A DNA stretch of 64,000 nt from an uncultured Pseudanabaenaceae cyanobacterium (GTDB taxonomy: Bacteria > Cyanobacteriota > Cyanobacteriia > Pseudanabaenales > Pseudanabaenaceae), in NCBI GenBank assembly GCA_937927915.1, contig CALGKB010000007.1:1-64000 (forward strand). The letters run 5' to 3'. Positions 16,757-26,013 of the stretch are shown piece after piece (position 1 is the stretch's first letter; each line of letters opens with the position of its first letter). A model generated the notes under the pieces. That model was not told the origin of the DNA, did no database searches, and saw nothing but the letters and a program-made list of their open reading frames with translations. The position numbers were made by a program, and so were the translations under genes.

Positions 16757-17569
16757 AAAGGCAATTACTCCCTTTAATTTGCCATGACCTTGGGGGAAAT
16801 TTCTGAGGATTTGCCAGAGGGAAACGAGGATAATTCTGCAGAGGCGATACCATAAAACGGGGGGGGGCGTATGCCTAGCTAGGGTGAGAAGATAGCTATA
16901 AATTTCCTGGCTTACTTTAGCTTGATTTAACTGCGAGGTGAGGCTGGATTTGGCATGGATTACCTGCAGAGCACGACAGATATAACAGGGGGCATAACGA
17001 CGGCAGAAATCAAAATCTTCATAGTACAAAAAATAAGACCGATCGAATAGGGGGCAGATAGGGAAATGGGCTAAGTTAATAATCATACTGCCACCACTCA
17101 CCCAATCTGTTGCCCTAATTAGTTCAGATTTTGCCTCTGTTTCTTCAACAATTACTCCCCACCACCGCCGAAATTTACCGCCACTAAAAATTAACTTGCC
17201 CTGGGGGTCATAGATGTAAGTGCCCACGATCGGGTAAGCCTGTAAATTAGGCAATATTTCCCCTAGGGCAGCCACATCGTCAAAATAGGCATCGGGGTTA
17301 ATTAGCCACACTGTTGCTTGGGGCGATCGGGCATAAATTAACTCTAAACCCACATTACAAGCACCCCCAAACCCCAAATTTGCTCCCGTTTCTATCACTT
17401 CCAAGCAGGGATATTGCAGCTGTTTGATCCCTTCGTCCCAGGGGGAATTATTAACCACGATCACCTGATGTTTAAGGGTTAAATTGGCTAGGGACTGCAA
17501 CAACTTACTAATTAAGGGGGCAGCGTAGTAATTAACCGTAAGGAAATACAACATCAGATGGCAGAACAC
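16727..17569 (-). CDS. Family 2 glycosyltransferase (rhamnosyltransferase-like)
   Basis: A 280-residue GT-A fold enzyme that would transfer a sugar from a nucleotide sugar to a surface glycan. The N-terminal strand [21 protein letters not shown], the [17 protein letters not shown] loop and the metal-site INPDAYF (an NxD variant of DXD) are typical of WcaA/RfbF-type GT2 enzymes, as is [14 protein letters not shown] near residue 185. The start overlaps the end of the upstream Ser/Thr kinase gene by 16 bases, so the two are probably cotranscribed; the end overlaps convergent pstB. The acceptor is unknown. Confidence 0.87.
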   Translation of the reverse strand: MFCHLMLYFLTVNYYAAPLISKLLQSLANLTLKHQVIVVNNSPWDEGIKQLQYPCLEVIETGANLGFGGACNVGLELIYARSPQATVWLINPDAYFDDVAALGEILPNLQAYPIVGTYIYDPQGKLIFSGGKFRRWWGVIVEETEAKSELIRATDWVSGGSMIINLAHFPICPLFDRSYFLYYEDFDFCRRYAPCYICRALQVIHAKSSLTSQLNQAKVSQEIYSYLLTLARHTPPPVLWYRLCRIILVSLWQILRNFPQGHGKLKGVIAFLTHTPLHIV

Positions 17570-18672
17570 CTGGAGTCGGGATTGGGCAGTTTTTGTTGTT
17601 TTTCACAGTAACAATTGGGGTCACTCTCAAACGTACACTCCTCTTTCTTAGAGGGAGTTGCTAAGAGCCAAATCACAAAACCAATGGCAACCAAAATCAC
17701 GCTTAAACAGGCAATTACCCATCCCCAGGGTATACCACTTGTTGTGCCTAAAGGGGCAGTCACCACCGTCCTATTTTCCTGAATAGCAGTTTGTAAAGCC
17801 GCTGCCAAAGCCACCGCCGAAGGGAAACGCCGATCGGGAGATTTTTCTAAACAGCGCATGACTACCGCTTCCAATGCAGGGGAGATATGTTCACAATCAG
17901 GTTGCTGCCGCAGGGGAATGGGAGGACGATTGAGGTGTGCCTTTAACCAGGCTTGCATTTTTGTATTGCCCTCTGCCACTAGTCCAAAGGGATCAGTGCC
18001 ACTGAGCATTTCATAGAGCATCATACCCAAACTATAGATGTCAGATGCTGGGCCCACTGGTTCCACTCTAATTTGTTCGGGGGAGGAGTAGTGGGCTGTG
18101 CCTAGAAACATCCCCTGTTGGGTTGTGGGAATCAAGGTACTCTGAATTTCACTGCAAATTTTGGCAATCCCAAAGTCCAGGATTTTGACTAATTCCCCCA
18201 TGCCACTGTCCACAATAAAAATGTTTTCCGGTTTGAGGTCGCGATGTACGATTGTCACTCGCCGTCCCTGGTATTCAAACCCCTCGTGGGCAGCTGCTAA
18301 GCCATTACAAATTTGGATAGCAATGTTGACAGCACGGGCAGGACTTAAGCGTCCCTCTTCCATTAAAATACTGCTTAAACTTCTGCCGTCTAAATATTCC
18401 ATCACGTAGTAGGGATAGCCTTCCTCCGTCACACCACAGTCCGTTACTTGCACAATATTGATGTTAGAAAGGGCAGCACAAACCCGCACTTCTTGGTCAA
18501 AGCGGCGACGAATGCCCTCATTTTCTGCCATGCGTTCTTTTAGCAGTTTGAGCGCCACTAATTTGTGATGGAATAGGGTATCCGAGGCTAGAAATACCTG
18601 CCCCATACCCCCTTCTCCTAGGGATCGTTCTAGGCGGTAGCGGTTGCCGATAATGCCCTGGGCGGTACTCAT
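17554..18672 (-). CDS. Membrane Ser/Thr protein kinase (PknB type) with short Cys-rich tail
   Basis: A 372-residue Hanks-type kinase. The kinase domain (about 10-275) is complete: glycine loop GEGGMGQVF, VALKLLK lysine, HRDLKPENIF catalytic loop, DFGIAK metal site and SSPEQ. A single membrane segment (about 312-335, WVIACLSVILVAIGFVIWLL) is followed by only ~36 residues outside the cytoplasm, with five cysteines (EECTFESDPNCYCEKQ, DSRCSAI) instead of PASTA or sensor domains. The tail could be a disulfide-based redox sensor or bind a partner. It is co-oriented and overlapping with the glycosyltransferase gene and divergent from sdhA. Confidence 0.93.
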   Translation of the reverse strand: MSTAQGIIGNRYRLERSLGEGGMGQVFLASDTLFHHKLVALKLLKERMAENEGIRRRFDQEVRVCAALSNINIVQVTDCGVTEEGYPYYVMEYLDGRSLSSILMEEGRLSPARAVNIAIQICNGLAAAHEGFEYQGRRVTIVHRDLKPENIFIVDSGMGELVKILDFGIAKICSEIQSTLIPTTQQGMFLGTAHYSSPEQIRVEPVGPASDIYSLGMMLYEMLSGTDPFGLVAEGNTKMQAWLKAHLNRPPIPLRQQPDCEHISPALEAVVMRCLEKSPDRRFPSAVALAAALQTAIQENRTVVTAPLGTTSGIPWGWVIACLSVILVAIGFVIWLLATPSKKEECTFESDPNCYCEKQQKLPNPDSRCSAI

Positions 18673-18792
18673 AGCCAGATTCCCACAACTTCCATTACTA
18701 TAGGATACTAGGCATTATTCCCGCCGTGATGGTAGAGATTGACAAAGCTCCCTTCCTTCCGTCACTATAGACTAGCTGGGTCATGGTCTGTA

Positions 18793-20532
18793 GTGGTGCA
18801 ATCCTACGATGTAGTAGTTGTGGGGGGGGGGTTAGGGGGTTCCCAGGTCGCCAGAATGGTGGCGCAGGCAGGACGATCGGTAGCTCTCCTTTCCAAAGTG
18901 CATCCCTTACGTTCCCATTCCGTGGCTGCCCAAGGAGGGATTGCCGCCAGTTTGCAAAACCTGGACAGCCAAGATGACTGGCTCACCCACGCCTACGACA
19001 CGATCAAGGGGTCGGACTATCTGGCAGACCACGACGCAGTAGAAATTTTAACTAAACTTGCCCCTACGGTATTGCGGGAGTTAGAGCATTTGGGGGTGTT
19101 GTTTTCCCGTTTCCCCGACGGCAGGATAGCGCAGCGGGCGTTTGGGGGGCATTCCTATCGCAGGGTGTGTTTTGCTGCTGATAAAACAGGTCATGCTATT
19201 CTCCATGAGTTGTTTCTCTCCCTAGGACGCTTGGGTGTGCATATTTACGATGAATGGTACGTTACGACCCTTGTGTACGAGGAAGGAGAGGTAAAGGGGG
19301 TGGTGGCGTTCCGCCTGGAGACGGGGGAATTGGCGGTGTTCCGAGCTAAGGCGGTGGTGATGGCAACGGGGGGCTACGGGCGCGTTTTCAACACTACTTC
19401 CAACGATTTTGCCAGTACGGGGGATGGGCTGGGGCTGACTTGGGCTTGTGGGCTGCCGTTGCAGGATATGGAGTTTGTGCAGTTTCATCCCACGGGTCTC
19501 TACCCGGCGGGGGTGTTGATTTCAGAGGCGGTGCGGGGAGAGGGGGCTTACCTCATCAATGATCTGGGGGAGCGGTTTATGGCTAATTACCCCATCAGTG
19601 CCCAGGCAATGGAATTGGCACCCAGGGACATCACTTCCCGCTGTATTGCCTACGAGATTGCGGCGGGGCGGGGGATCGGCGGTGGTCCCTATGTGCATTT
19701 GGATTTGCGCCACTTGGGGGCAGAGTTAATCTGTGAGCGGTTGCCCTTTGCTAGGGAAGAGGGGTTGCGTTTGGCGGGCGTGGATTGCATCACTCATCCC
19801 CTGCCTGTGCGTCCGACGGTGCATTACTCTATGGGGGGAATCCCCACTAACACCAATGGACAGGTCCTCGATCGTTCTCTTGTGCCTGTGCCTGGCTACT
19901 TTGCGGTGGGGGAATGTGCCTGTGTGTCGGTGCATGGGGCAAATCGGTTGGGGGCTAACTCTCTCCTGGAATGTGTGGTGTTTGGCAAGTGGGTGGGGGA
20001 AAAGGTGGCGGACTATGTGCAAAACCGATCCCTCCCTTCTCTGGCTCCCGATCGCTATCTTGCCTCTGGACAAAGGCAGCTAGAGAGCATCCTGCAGAGG
20101 CGGGGTAAGACGAGAATTGCTGCACTGCGCAGGGAGCTGCAGGAAGTGACGACCAATCACTGTGGTATTTTTCGTAGGGCGGAGAGTTTGCAAGGGGGGT
20201 TAGTAAAAATTAGCAAGCTGAAAGAACGTTACCAGCGGGATTTACATATAGACGATCGGGGCAAGGTCTTCAACTTGGAGTTGCAGCAGGCGTTGGAGTT
20301 GGGCAATTTGCTGAGAGTGGCAGAGGCGATTTTAAGTAGTGCCCTGTACCGTTGTGAGAGTCGGGGTGCCCATTTCCGTGAGGATTTCCCCCATCGGGAT
20401 GATGTCAACTTTCTCCATCATTCTCTGGTATGGCAGGGGGAAGGGGGAATAGAAATCGGGCAGCGTCCTGTAGATTTGAGTTTGCGTCATATTGACCCCG
20501 ATCGTTTTGCTATCAAAGCGAGGACTTACTGA
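18793..20532 (+). CDS. sdhA: Succinate dehydrogenase/fumarate reductase flavoprotein subunit
   Basis: The FAD subunit that oxidises succinate to fumarate and feeds the plastoquinone pool from the thylakoid or cytoplasmic membrane. The FAD motif YDVVVVGGGLGGSQVA, the covalent-FAD histidine region RSHSVAAQGGIAAS, the substrate-site HPTGLYPAGVLISEAVRGEG and the closing SVHGANRLGANSLLE are all present. The longest frame starts at a TTG (18739) that falls in the probable promoter; alignment with known SdhA favours a GTG at 18793 or 18796. That gives about 579 residues. sdhB is not adjacent; an SDR gene follows with a TGATG overlap. Confidence 0.9.
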   Translation: MVQSYDVVVVGGGLGGSQVARMVAQAGRSVALLSKVHPLRSHSVAAQGGIAASLQNLDSQDDWLTHAYDTIKGSDYLADHDAVEILTKLAPTVLRELEHLGVLFSRFPDGRIAQRAFGGHSYRRVCFAADKTGHAILHELFLSLGRLGVHIYDEWYVTTLVYEEGEVKGVVAFRLETGELAVFRAKAVVMATGGYGRVFNTTSNDFASTGDGLGLTWACGLPLQDMEFVQFHPTGLYPAGVLISEAVRGEGAYLINDLGERFMANYPISAQAMELAPRDITSRCIAYEIAAGRGIGGGPYVHLDLRHLGAELICERLPFAREEGLRLAGVDCITHPLPVRPTVHYSMGGIPTNTNGQVLDRSLVPVPGYFAVGECACVSVHGANRLGANSLLECVVFGKWVGEKVADYVQNRSLPSLAPDRYLASGQRQLESILQRRGKTRIAALRRELQEVTTNHCGIFRRAESLQGGLVKISKLKERYQRDLHIDDRGKVFNLELQQALELGNLLRVAEAILSSALYRCESRGAHFREDFPHRDDVNFLHHSLVWQGEGGIEIGQRPVDLSLRHIDPDRFAIKARTY

Positions 20533-21338
20533 TGCCAACCGTCTTGGTGACAGGGGCAGGGGCAGGGATTGGGCGGGCAACAGCCCTCTATTTTCAACAA
20601 CAGGGGTGGAATGTAGTAGCGGGGGTACGCCGTCCTGAGAGTGCCACAGGGTTTGAGGGCTTAGACCATTGTCTCTGTCTGCCGTTGGATGTGAATGTAC
20701 AGGACACCATCGATCGGGCAATCGCACAAACTATGGATTACTTTGGCGGGCTAGATGTGTTAGTGAACAACGCCGGCTTTGGCACATTTGGCGCCTTTGA
20801 GTACTCTACAGAAGAACAGATACTACAGCAGTTTCAGACCAATGTCTTTGGTGTGATGCGCATGACCCGATCGGTGTTACCCCACTTCCGCGCTAAAAGG
20901 CAGGGCATGATTATCAACATCTCTTCCGTTGGTGGTCGTCTTGCTTTTCCTCTCTATAGTCTTTATCATGCCACTAAATTTGCCATAGAAGGTTTTAGCG
21001 AATCTTTGCAGTACGAACTGGCTCCCTTTCACATCCAAGTCAAACTGATTGAACCAGGAGCAATGAAAACCGACTTCTTTCAACGATCGCAAGTGGTTCT
21101 GCAACACCCCACTCTCCACAGCTACGACGACTATCAAAGCAAAGTATGGCAAAAACTGCAGGCTATAGAAGCAAATGCCCCCTCCCCTGACCTAGTGGCA
21201 AAAGTCATCTGGCAAGCGGCAAACGACAAAACCGATCGATTACGTTACAGTGTCGGCGATCAAGTCCCCCTTCTGTTATTCCTGAATCGACTAATCCCCC
21301 ACAGTTGGCTGCGGTCAATGATCAAAAGCACCTTTTAG
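20532..21338 (+). CDS. Short-chain dehydrogenase/reductase
   Basis: A 268-residue classical SDR with the NAD(P)-binding VTGAGAGIGRATALYF, the NNAG motif (LVNNAGFGTFG), catalytic Ser in ISSVGG and the YHATK catalytic Tyr/Lys. The AGVRRPES segment after strand 2 suggests preference for NADP. Substrate is unknown; the family includes steroid-, sugar- and lipid-acting oxidoreductases. The start ATG overlaps the sdhA stop (TGATG), so translation is likely coupled. It converges on thrS with 19 bases between. Confidence 0.88.
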   Translation: MPTVLVTGAGAGIGRATALYFQQQGWNVVAGVRRPESATGFEGLDHCLCLPLDVNVQDTIDRAIAQTMDYFGGLDVLVNNAGFGTFGAFEYSTEEQILQQFQTNVFGVMRMTRSVLPHFRAKRQGMIINISSVGGRLAFPLYSLYHATKFAIEGFSESLQYELAPFHIQVKLIEPGAMKTDFFQRSQVVLQHPTLHSYDDYQSKVWQKLQAIEANAPSPDLVAKVIWQAANDKTDRLRYSVGDQVPLLLFLNRLIPHSWLRSMIKSTF

Positions 21339-21357
21339 CCTGGGGCGGGCAAGCCCA

Positions 21358-23160
21358 TTAAAACCAACCCTTCGTGGCGATAGCGTGGCGCACCTTATCG
21401 ATCACCTCTGGCAGGGGAATAGCCCCCAACTCCCCCTGTTGCCGCGTGCGAATGCTCAACGAGCCGGATTCCACCTCCTTATTACCAGCGATCGCCATCA
21501 CAGGAATCTTCTCCAATTCCGCCTTGCGAATCTGTTTTGCCATTCTTTCCCCCGATCGATCGAGTTGTACCCTAATTCCTGCCTGCTTCATCTTTTGCTC
21601 CACTTCCGTCAGATAGGGAATTTGCTCATCGGAAACGGCAATCAGCCGCACTTGCACAGGCGCTAGCCAGAGGGGGAAATCCCCCGCATAGTTTTCCACC
21701 AACACCCCAAAGAACCGTTCCAGGGAGCCAAACAGAGCACGGTGAATCATAATCGGACGCTTGCGCAAACCATCCTCTGCCACATACTCCAAGTCAAACC
21801 GTTCTGGCAAATTAAAATCAACCTGGATCGTAGAACACTGCCACTTCCGACCGATCGCGTCTTCAATTTTTATATCAATCTTGGGTCCGTAGAAAGCACC
21901 CCCTCCCTCATCCACCTTGTACTGCCAACCTTTTTGTTGCAACGCCTGCCGCAACGCCCCTGTTGCCTTCTCCCAAATGGCATCCTCCCCCACATACTTC
22001 TCAGGTCTGGTAGAGAGATTCACCTCATATTCAGCAAAGCCAAAGGTAGACAGCAAGTCTTCCGCCAGATTTAACACCCCCAAAATCTCACTGGCAATTT
22101 GGTCTTCCGTACAAAAGATATGGGCATCATCCTGGGTGAAGCCCCGCACCCGCATCAGACCGTGCATCGTCCCCGATCGTTCATAGCGATAGACTGTCCC
22201 CAACTCCGCATAGCGAATCGGCAGCTCCCTGTAGGAATGCAGACTATCCTTGTAGATGAGAATGTGGAAAGGGCAATTCATCGGTTTTAACTGATAAGCC
22301 TGCTCTTCCACCTCCATCGTGTCAAACATACTGTCACGGTAGAAGTCATTGTGCCCCGAAGTCTTCCACAGCTCCAAATTAGCAATGTGGGGAGTAGTCA
22401 CCAACTCATAGCCCGCCTGCAGGTGTAATTCTTTCCAAAAATCCTCGATCGTTTTGCGCATCAACGCTCCCCTGGGATGCCAGAAGACCAGACCACCCCC
22501 CGCCTCCTCTTGGATACTAAACAACTGCAAATCCTTGCCAATTTTGCGGTGGTCCCTCCGCTTCGCCTCCTCTAGTTGGTGTTTGTAAGCCTCCAGTTGT
22601 TCCTTCCTCTCCCATGCCGTACCATAGATACGCTGCAGCATGGCATTTTTTTCATCCCCCCGCCAGTAAGCCCCCGCAATACTCTCCAACTCAAAAGCCT
22701 CAGGGTCAATCTCCCCCGTCCTCTCCAAGTGGGGACCGGCACATAAATCCCACCAGGGGTTCTGGTCTTTCTCCGGGTCACCCAAAAAATAACGCGTGAT
22801 TACCGCTCCTGGGGGAATAGCATCCAACAATTCCAACTTGTAAGGCTCATTTAACTTGTTAATCTCTGCCCTGATCACCTCCCGATCGATTTCCTGCCGC
22901 ACCACCGGCAGATTTGCCTTGATAATCTTCTTCATTTCCTTCTCGATCTTTTTCAGGTCTTGGGGCGTGAAGGGTTCCTTGCGGTCAAAGTCATAGTAAA
23001 ACCCAGTCTCCGTCGCCGGTCCAATGGTCACCTTGGCATCGGGAAAGAGCTTCTGTACCGCCATCGCCATCACGTGGGAACAGGTATGACGAATACGATG
23101 CAAACGATCGGGGTCAGCACTCTTGAGAATATCACTAGGTTTGACTGCAGATTGCACCAT
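21358..23160 (-). CDS. thrS: Threonyl-tRNA synthetase without TGS domain
   Basis: A class II aminoacyl-tRNA synthetase of 600 residues. The N-terminal editing domain is seen in RIRHTCSHVMAMAVQKLFPD. The catalytic core has motif 2 YRYERSGTMHGLMRVRGFTQ, the zinc ligands in LKPMNCPFHI, HSYRELPIRYAE and motif 3 HRALFGSLERFFGVL. The anticodon-binding domain closes the protein (APVQVRLIAVSDEQ). The ~60-residue TGS domain that opens E. coli ThrRS is missing, which explains the length and is usual in cyanobacterial forms. The ATG start (MVQSAVKPSDILKSAD) has no in-frame room for a TGS domain upstream. Confidence 0.97.
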   Translation of the reverse strand: MVQSAVKPSDILKSADPDRLHRIRHTCSHVMAMAVQKLFPDAKVTIGPATETGFYYDFDRKEPFTPQDLKKIEKEMKKIIKANLPVVRQEIDREVIRAEINKLNEPYKLELLDAIPPGAVITRYFLGDPEKDQNPWWDLCAGPHLERTGEIDPEAFELESIAGAYWRGDEKNAMLQRIYGTAWERKEQLEAYKHQLEEAKRRDHRKIGKDLQLFSIQEEAGGGLVFWHPRGALMRKTIEDFWKELHLQAGYELVTTPHIANLELWKTSGHNDFYRDSMFDTMEVEEQAYQLKPMNCPFHILIYKDSLHSYRELPIRYAELGTVYRYERSGTMHGLMRVRGFTQDDAHIFCTEDQIASEILGVLNLAEDLLSTFGFAEYEVNLSTRPEKYVGEDAIWEKATGALRQALQQKGWQYKVDEGGGAFYGPKIDIKIEDAIGRKWQCSTIQVDFNLPERFDLEYVAEDGLRKRPIMIHRALFGSLERFFGVLVENYAGDFPLWLAPVQVRLIAVSDEQIPYLTEVEQKMKQAGIRVQLDRSGERMAKQIRKAELEKIPVMAIAGNKEVESGSLSIRTRQQGELGAIPLPEVIDKVRHAIATKGWF

Positions 23161-23327
23161 AGTTACTGCTAGAGACCAGGTCAGACCTATCTTAGCCTAA
23201 GTTGCCATTGATTTTGTCCTACTTCCCCAGAGGGAGAAAAATTTTCAGCAACAATTCCGCCCGTCCATCTGCTAGATTAAAGGACATTAACAATTGTTTA
23301 TATTAGGCAGTTATAGGAAAAAGCTAT

Positions 23328-24281
23328 ATGAATTTACTGGTCGTGGGTGCAACGGGCACATTGGGCAGGCAGGTCGTTCGCTATGCCCTCGATCAGGGGT
23401 TACAGGTGAAATGCCTAGTGCGTAATCCCAAACGGGCGACATTTTTGCGGGAATGGGGCGCCGAATTAGTAGTAGGTGACTTGACCAAGCAAGAAACGAT
23501 TGAGGCTGCCCTTAGAGGTGTGACCCATGTAGTAGATGCCGCCACTACTCGCCCCACCGACAGCTTGCGCATCAAAGAAGTGGACTGGCAGGGCAAAGTT
23601 CATCTTATCCAGGCAGTGGAGAAAGCAGAGATCAGTAAATTCGTCTTTTTTTCCATTCTCCATGCCGAGAAGTATCGCCAGGTGCCCCTTATGGAAATTA
23701 AATACTGCACTGAGCAGTTCCTTGCCCAGACCCAGCTAGATTACACCATTCTCAAGCCCTGTGGCTTCATGCAAGGTTTGATAGGGCAATACGCCATTCC
23801 CATTCTAGAAGGACAGACCATTTGGATTACAGGGGAATCCTGCCCCATTGCCTACATGAACACCCAGGATGTAGCGAAATTTGCCGTCAAGGCCCTGTCT
23901 ATCCCTGCAACCAAGCGCCAGAGCTATGCTCTTGCCGGGGTAAAAGCCTGGTCTCCCAGTGAAATCGTTGCCCTCTGTGAAAAACTGTCGGGGAAAACTG
24001 CCCGCACAGCGGGAATGCCCCTTGGTCTTTTGCGGTTTGTACGTAATGTCGCCCTTGCCTTTGAGTGGACTTGGAGCGTGGCTGAGCGCATGGCATTTGT
24101 AGAAGTGATGGCAGGAGGAATCCCCATCGATGCCCCCATGGCAGAAACCTGTGCCCTGTTTCAAATCCCCGCCAGTGAAATCACCACCCTAGAAGACTAC
24201 CTACAGGACTACTTCTCCCGCATTCTGCGCAAACTACGGGAACTACAGTACAAAGACCCCAAAATCAAGACCCCCTTCTAG
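23328..24281 (+). CDS. ycf39: Photosystem II assembly factor Ycf39 (atypical SDR)
   Basis: Ycf39 (HCF244 in plants) is an NAD(P)-binding atypical short-chain dehydrogenase that works with high-light-inducible proteins to supply chlorophyll to new D1 and assemble the photosystem II reaction centre. The 317-residue protein opens with the Rossmann motif MNLLVVGATGTLGRQVVRYA and continues with CLVRNPKRATFLREWGAELV and TILKPCGFMQGLIGQYAIPI, all highly conserved in the family. A small hli gene follows 96 bases downstream on the same strand, which matches the known Ycf39-Hlip complex. An AACAATTGTT palindrome (23289-23298) lies just before a TATATT -10-like sequence. Confidence 0.93.
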   Translation: MNLLVVGATGTLGRQVVRYALDQGLQVKCLVRNPKRATFLREWGAELVVGDLTKQETIEAALRGVTHVVDAATTRPTDSLRIKEVDWQGKVHLIQAVEKAEISKFVFFSILHAEKYRQVPLMEIKYCTEQFLAQTQLDYTILKPCGFMQGLIGQYAIPILEGQTIWITGESCPIAYMNTQDVAKFAVKALSIPATKRQSYALAGVKAWSPSEIVALCEKLSGKTARTAGMPLGLLRFVRNVALAFEWTWSVAERMAFVEVMAGGIPIDAPMAETCALFQIPASEITTLEDYLQDYFSRILRKLRELQYKDPKIKTPF

Positions 24282-24377
24282 CCCTATTTCCCCCCCCAGA
24301 AAGACCCAGCCAGGCATTAACTGTAGTACTATTTACTTAGTTATTAACAAAACTTCACACTCACAGGAGGAAGGACT

Positions 24378-24521
24378 ATGCAAAACAGTGAACCCAAATT
24401 TGGCTTCAACACCTTCGCAGAAACTTGGAATGGTCGCTTGGCTATGCTTGGTTTTGTAATTGGTTTAGCCACCGAGTTCCTGACTGGTCAAGGCATTTTG
24501 TCCCAATTGGGCTTGATGTAA
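24378..24521 (+). CDS. High-light-inducible protein (Hlip/Scp)
   Basis: A 47-residue single-helix chlorophyll-binding protein. The LHC-type motif ETWNGRLAMLGFVIGLATEF contains the Glu/Asn/Arg chlorophyll and carotenoid ligands (ExxNGRxAMxGF). Its ATG follows an AGGAGGAAGG ribosome-binding site. Hlips pair in the thylakoid membrane, quench energy and shield new chlorophyll proteins. Being next to ycf39, this one is a candidate member of the Ycf39-Hlip complex (HliD/HliC type). It is followed by a terminator and faces psaK. Confidence 0.93.
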   Translation: MQNSEPKFGFNTFAETWNGRLAMLGFVIGLATEFLTGQGILSQLGLM

Positions 24522-24539
24522 TTGCAGTGTAGAGATAGC

Positions 24540-24563
24540 GCCCCCATCAGGGGGCAATTTTTT
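24540..24563 (+). terminator. Rho-independent terminator of hli gene
   Basis: GCCCCC (24540-24545) and GGGGGC (24550-24555) pair around ATCA, followed by AATTTTTT. It lies 19 bases after the hli stop and ends just before the 3' end of convergent psaK. Confidence 0.88.
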
Positions 24564-24565
24564 GT

Positions 24566-24832
24566 CTACAGACCACCTGCTTGGGCTAGACCCAAAATCA
24601 TTCCAATTCCGAGGATGTGACCAAAGCTAGCTGTTGCCAACAATTCTGCTGTACCAAAGCCCGTAAACATAGCAGGTAGCGGGAAAGGAAGGGCAGGACT
24701 CAATCCCTTTTGTTGGATGGCATAGCGCCCGATCGCTACAGCAAACAGATTGCAAGTAATCATTATTAAAGCCACCTTAAAATTCCAAGTGGTGGTGGCG
24801 GGCACACCCAAACTCATAATATAGTTAAACAT
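24566..24832 (-). CDS. psaK: Photosystem I subunit PsaK
   Basis: An 88-residue thylakoid protein with two membrane helices that sits at the edge of the photosystem I monomer, binds chlorophyll and helps couple antenna (phycobilisome or IsiA) energy transfer. The mature N-terminus region WNFKVALIMITCNLFAVAIG and the second helix FGTAELLATASFGHILGIG are conserved family features. A short N-terminal extension (MFNYIMSLGVPATTT) fits the presequence seen in cyanobacterial PsaK. It is monocistronic and convergent with the hli gene. Confidence 0.92.
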   Translation of the reverse strand: MFNYIMSLGVPATTTWNFKVALIMITCNLFAVAIGRYAIQQKGLSPALPFPLPAMFTGFGTAELLATASFGHILGIGMILGLAQAGGL

Positions 24833-24980
24833 GATTGTGCTCCTACTCTAAACTTCTTTGAAATAGCAATAAAACAACAGCTGCAAGACAATTAGCCTTG
24901 CAAATTCCGTCACATTTATTTTTACAGACGGGGATTACTCCCATCATTTCCATTAACAAGAATTAACAGACGGGGAAAAG

Positions 24981-25958
24981 CTAACGCTGGGGGGAGAGGG
25001 ACTGCAAAATCCGATCGAATGTCCCACCCTCTTGGAAGAACTCCGACTGTGCTTTTGTCCACCCCCCCAAGTCTTGGACGGTGAAAAGACGATGGGTAGG
25101 AGCAAACTGAGACTGAAACTCTTGACTAACGGCGGGGTCAACAGGGCGAAAGCCGATCTTGGCAAATTCCCGTTGGGCGGTGGGACTGTAGAGATAGCGC
25201 ACGAATGCCTCTGCTACAGCACGATTGCCATGGCGATCGACGTTGCGATCGATGACCACCACAGGCTGTTCTATAGCAAAGTTGACGGGGGGCACGAAAA
25301 AATCCATCTTTTGTCCCCTTTGTTGAGCAAGGATGAGTTCATGTTCGTAGTTGAGGAGGACATCCCCCTGCTGGCGTTTGGTGAATATATCGGTGGCTTC
25401 GCGGGCAGTTCTGGGCAGGATAGGGGCATTTTTGTAAACTTGTGCCACGTAGTCAAGGGAATTACTGACCGCTAGCAGACTGAGGAAATTCCACTTCGCT
25501 ACCCCCGAAGTTTTGGGATTGGCAGTGATGACTTTGACCCCGGGGCGAGCTAAATCTGCCCAATCTTTGATGCCCTTGGGATTTTGCGGGCGGACAGCTA
25601 AGGCAACCACCGATCGGGTGACGCTAGAGTTATGGGGGAACTTTGTCTCCCAGCCAGGTTTGACCAGACCCGCTTTTTGCAGATTGTAGGTATCAATGGG
25701 AATTGCCAGATAAGCCACATCCCCTGGCAGTCCGTCGATGAGCGCCCTTGTCTGGGTCCCCGATGCCCCATAGCTCTGGTAGATGTGCACGCGCTGTCCC
25801 GTTGTCCGTTGCCATTCCTGCTCAAACTGGGGAATAATTTGTTTAAGGGCGAGGGCAGGGCTACTAAAGGAAACGATCGTCAGTTCCAGGGTTTTAGGAC
25901 CGCTACAACTAGTTAAGATCGATGCCCACAGTAGTAATCCCAGCAACCATCGCCCCAT
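24981..25958 (-). CDS. sbpA: Sulfate ABC transporter substrate-binding lipoprotein
   Basis: A 325-residue periplasmic sulfate-binding protein. The start at 25958 gives a lipoprotein signal MGRWLLGLLLWASILTSCSG with a LTSC lipobox, so the protein is probably anchored to the membrane; the frame is open further upstream to 26051. Sulfate/thiosulfate-binding signatures are IVSFSSPALALKQIIPQFEQ, YQSYGASGTQTRALIDGLPG and ANPKTSGVAKWNFLSL. It is divergent from cysTWA, with 55 bases between the starts, so one control region probably serves the whole uptake system. Confidence 0.92.
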   Translation of the reverse strand: MGRWLLGLLLWASILTSCSGPKTLELTIVSFSSPALALKQIIPQFEQEWQRTTGQRVHIYQSYGASGTQTRALIDGLPGDVAYLAIPIDTYNLQKAGLVKPGWETKFPHNSSVTRSVVALAVRPQNPKGIKDWADLARPGVKVITANPKTSGVAKWNFLSLLAVSNSLDYVAQVYKNAPILPRTAREATDIFTKRQQGDVLLNYEHELILAQQRGQKMDFFVPPVNFAIEQPVVVIDRNVDRHGNRAVAEAFVRYLYSPTAQREFAKIGFRPVDPAVSQEFQSQFAPTHRLFTVQDLGGWTKAQSEFFQEGGTFDRILQSLSPQR

Positions 25959-26013
25959 GTCCTGTTTCCCTTTGGCTTGACAGACAGCAAGTTTTTTAGT
26001 ATTCCATAAATTC

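Noticed and set aside
21358-23160. Truncation of thrS
   Set aside because: The missing TGS domain first looked like a 5' deletion, but cyanobacterial ThrRS proteins commonly lack it and the start is normal.
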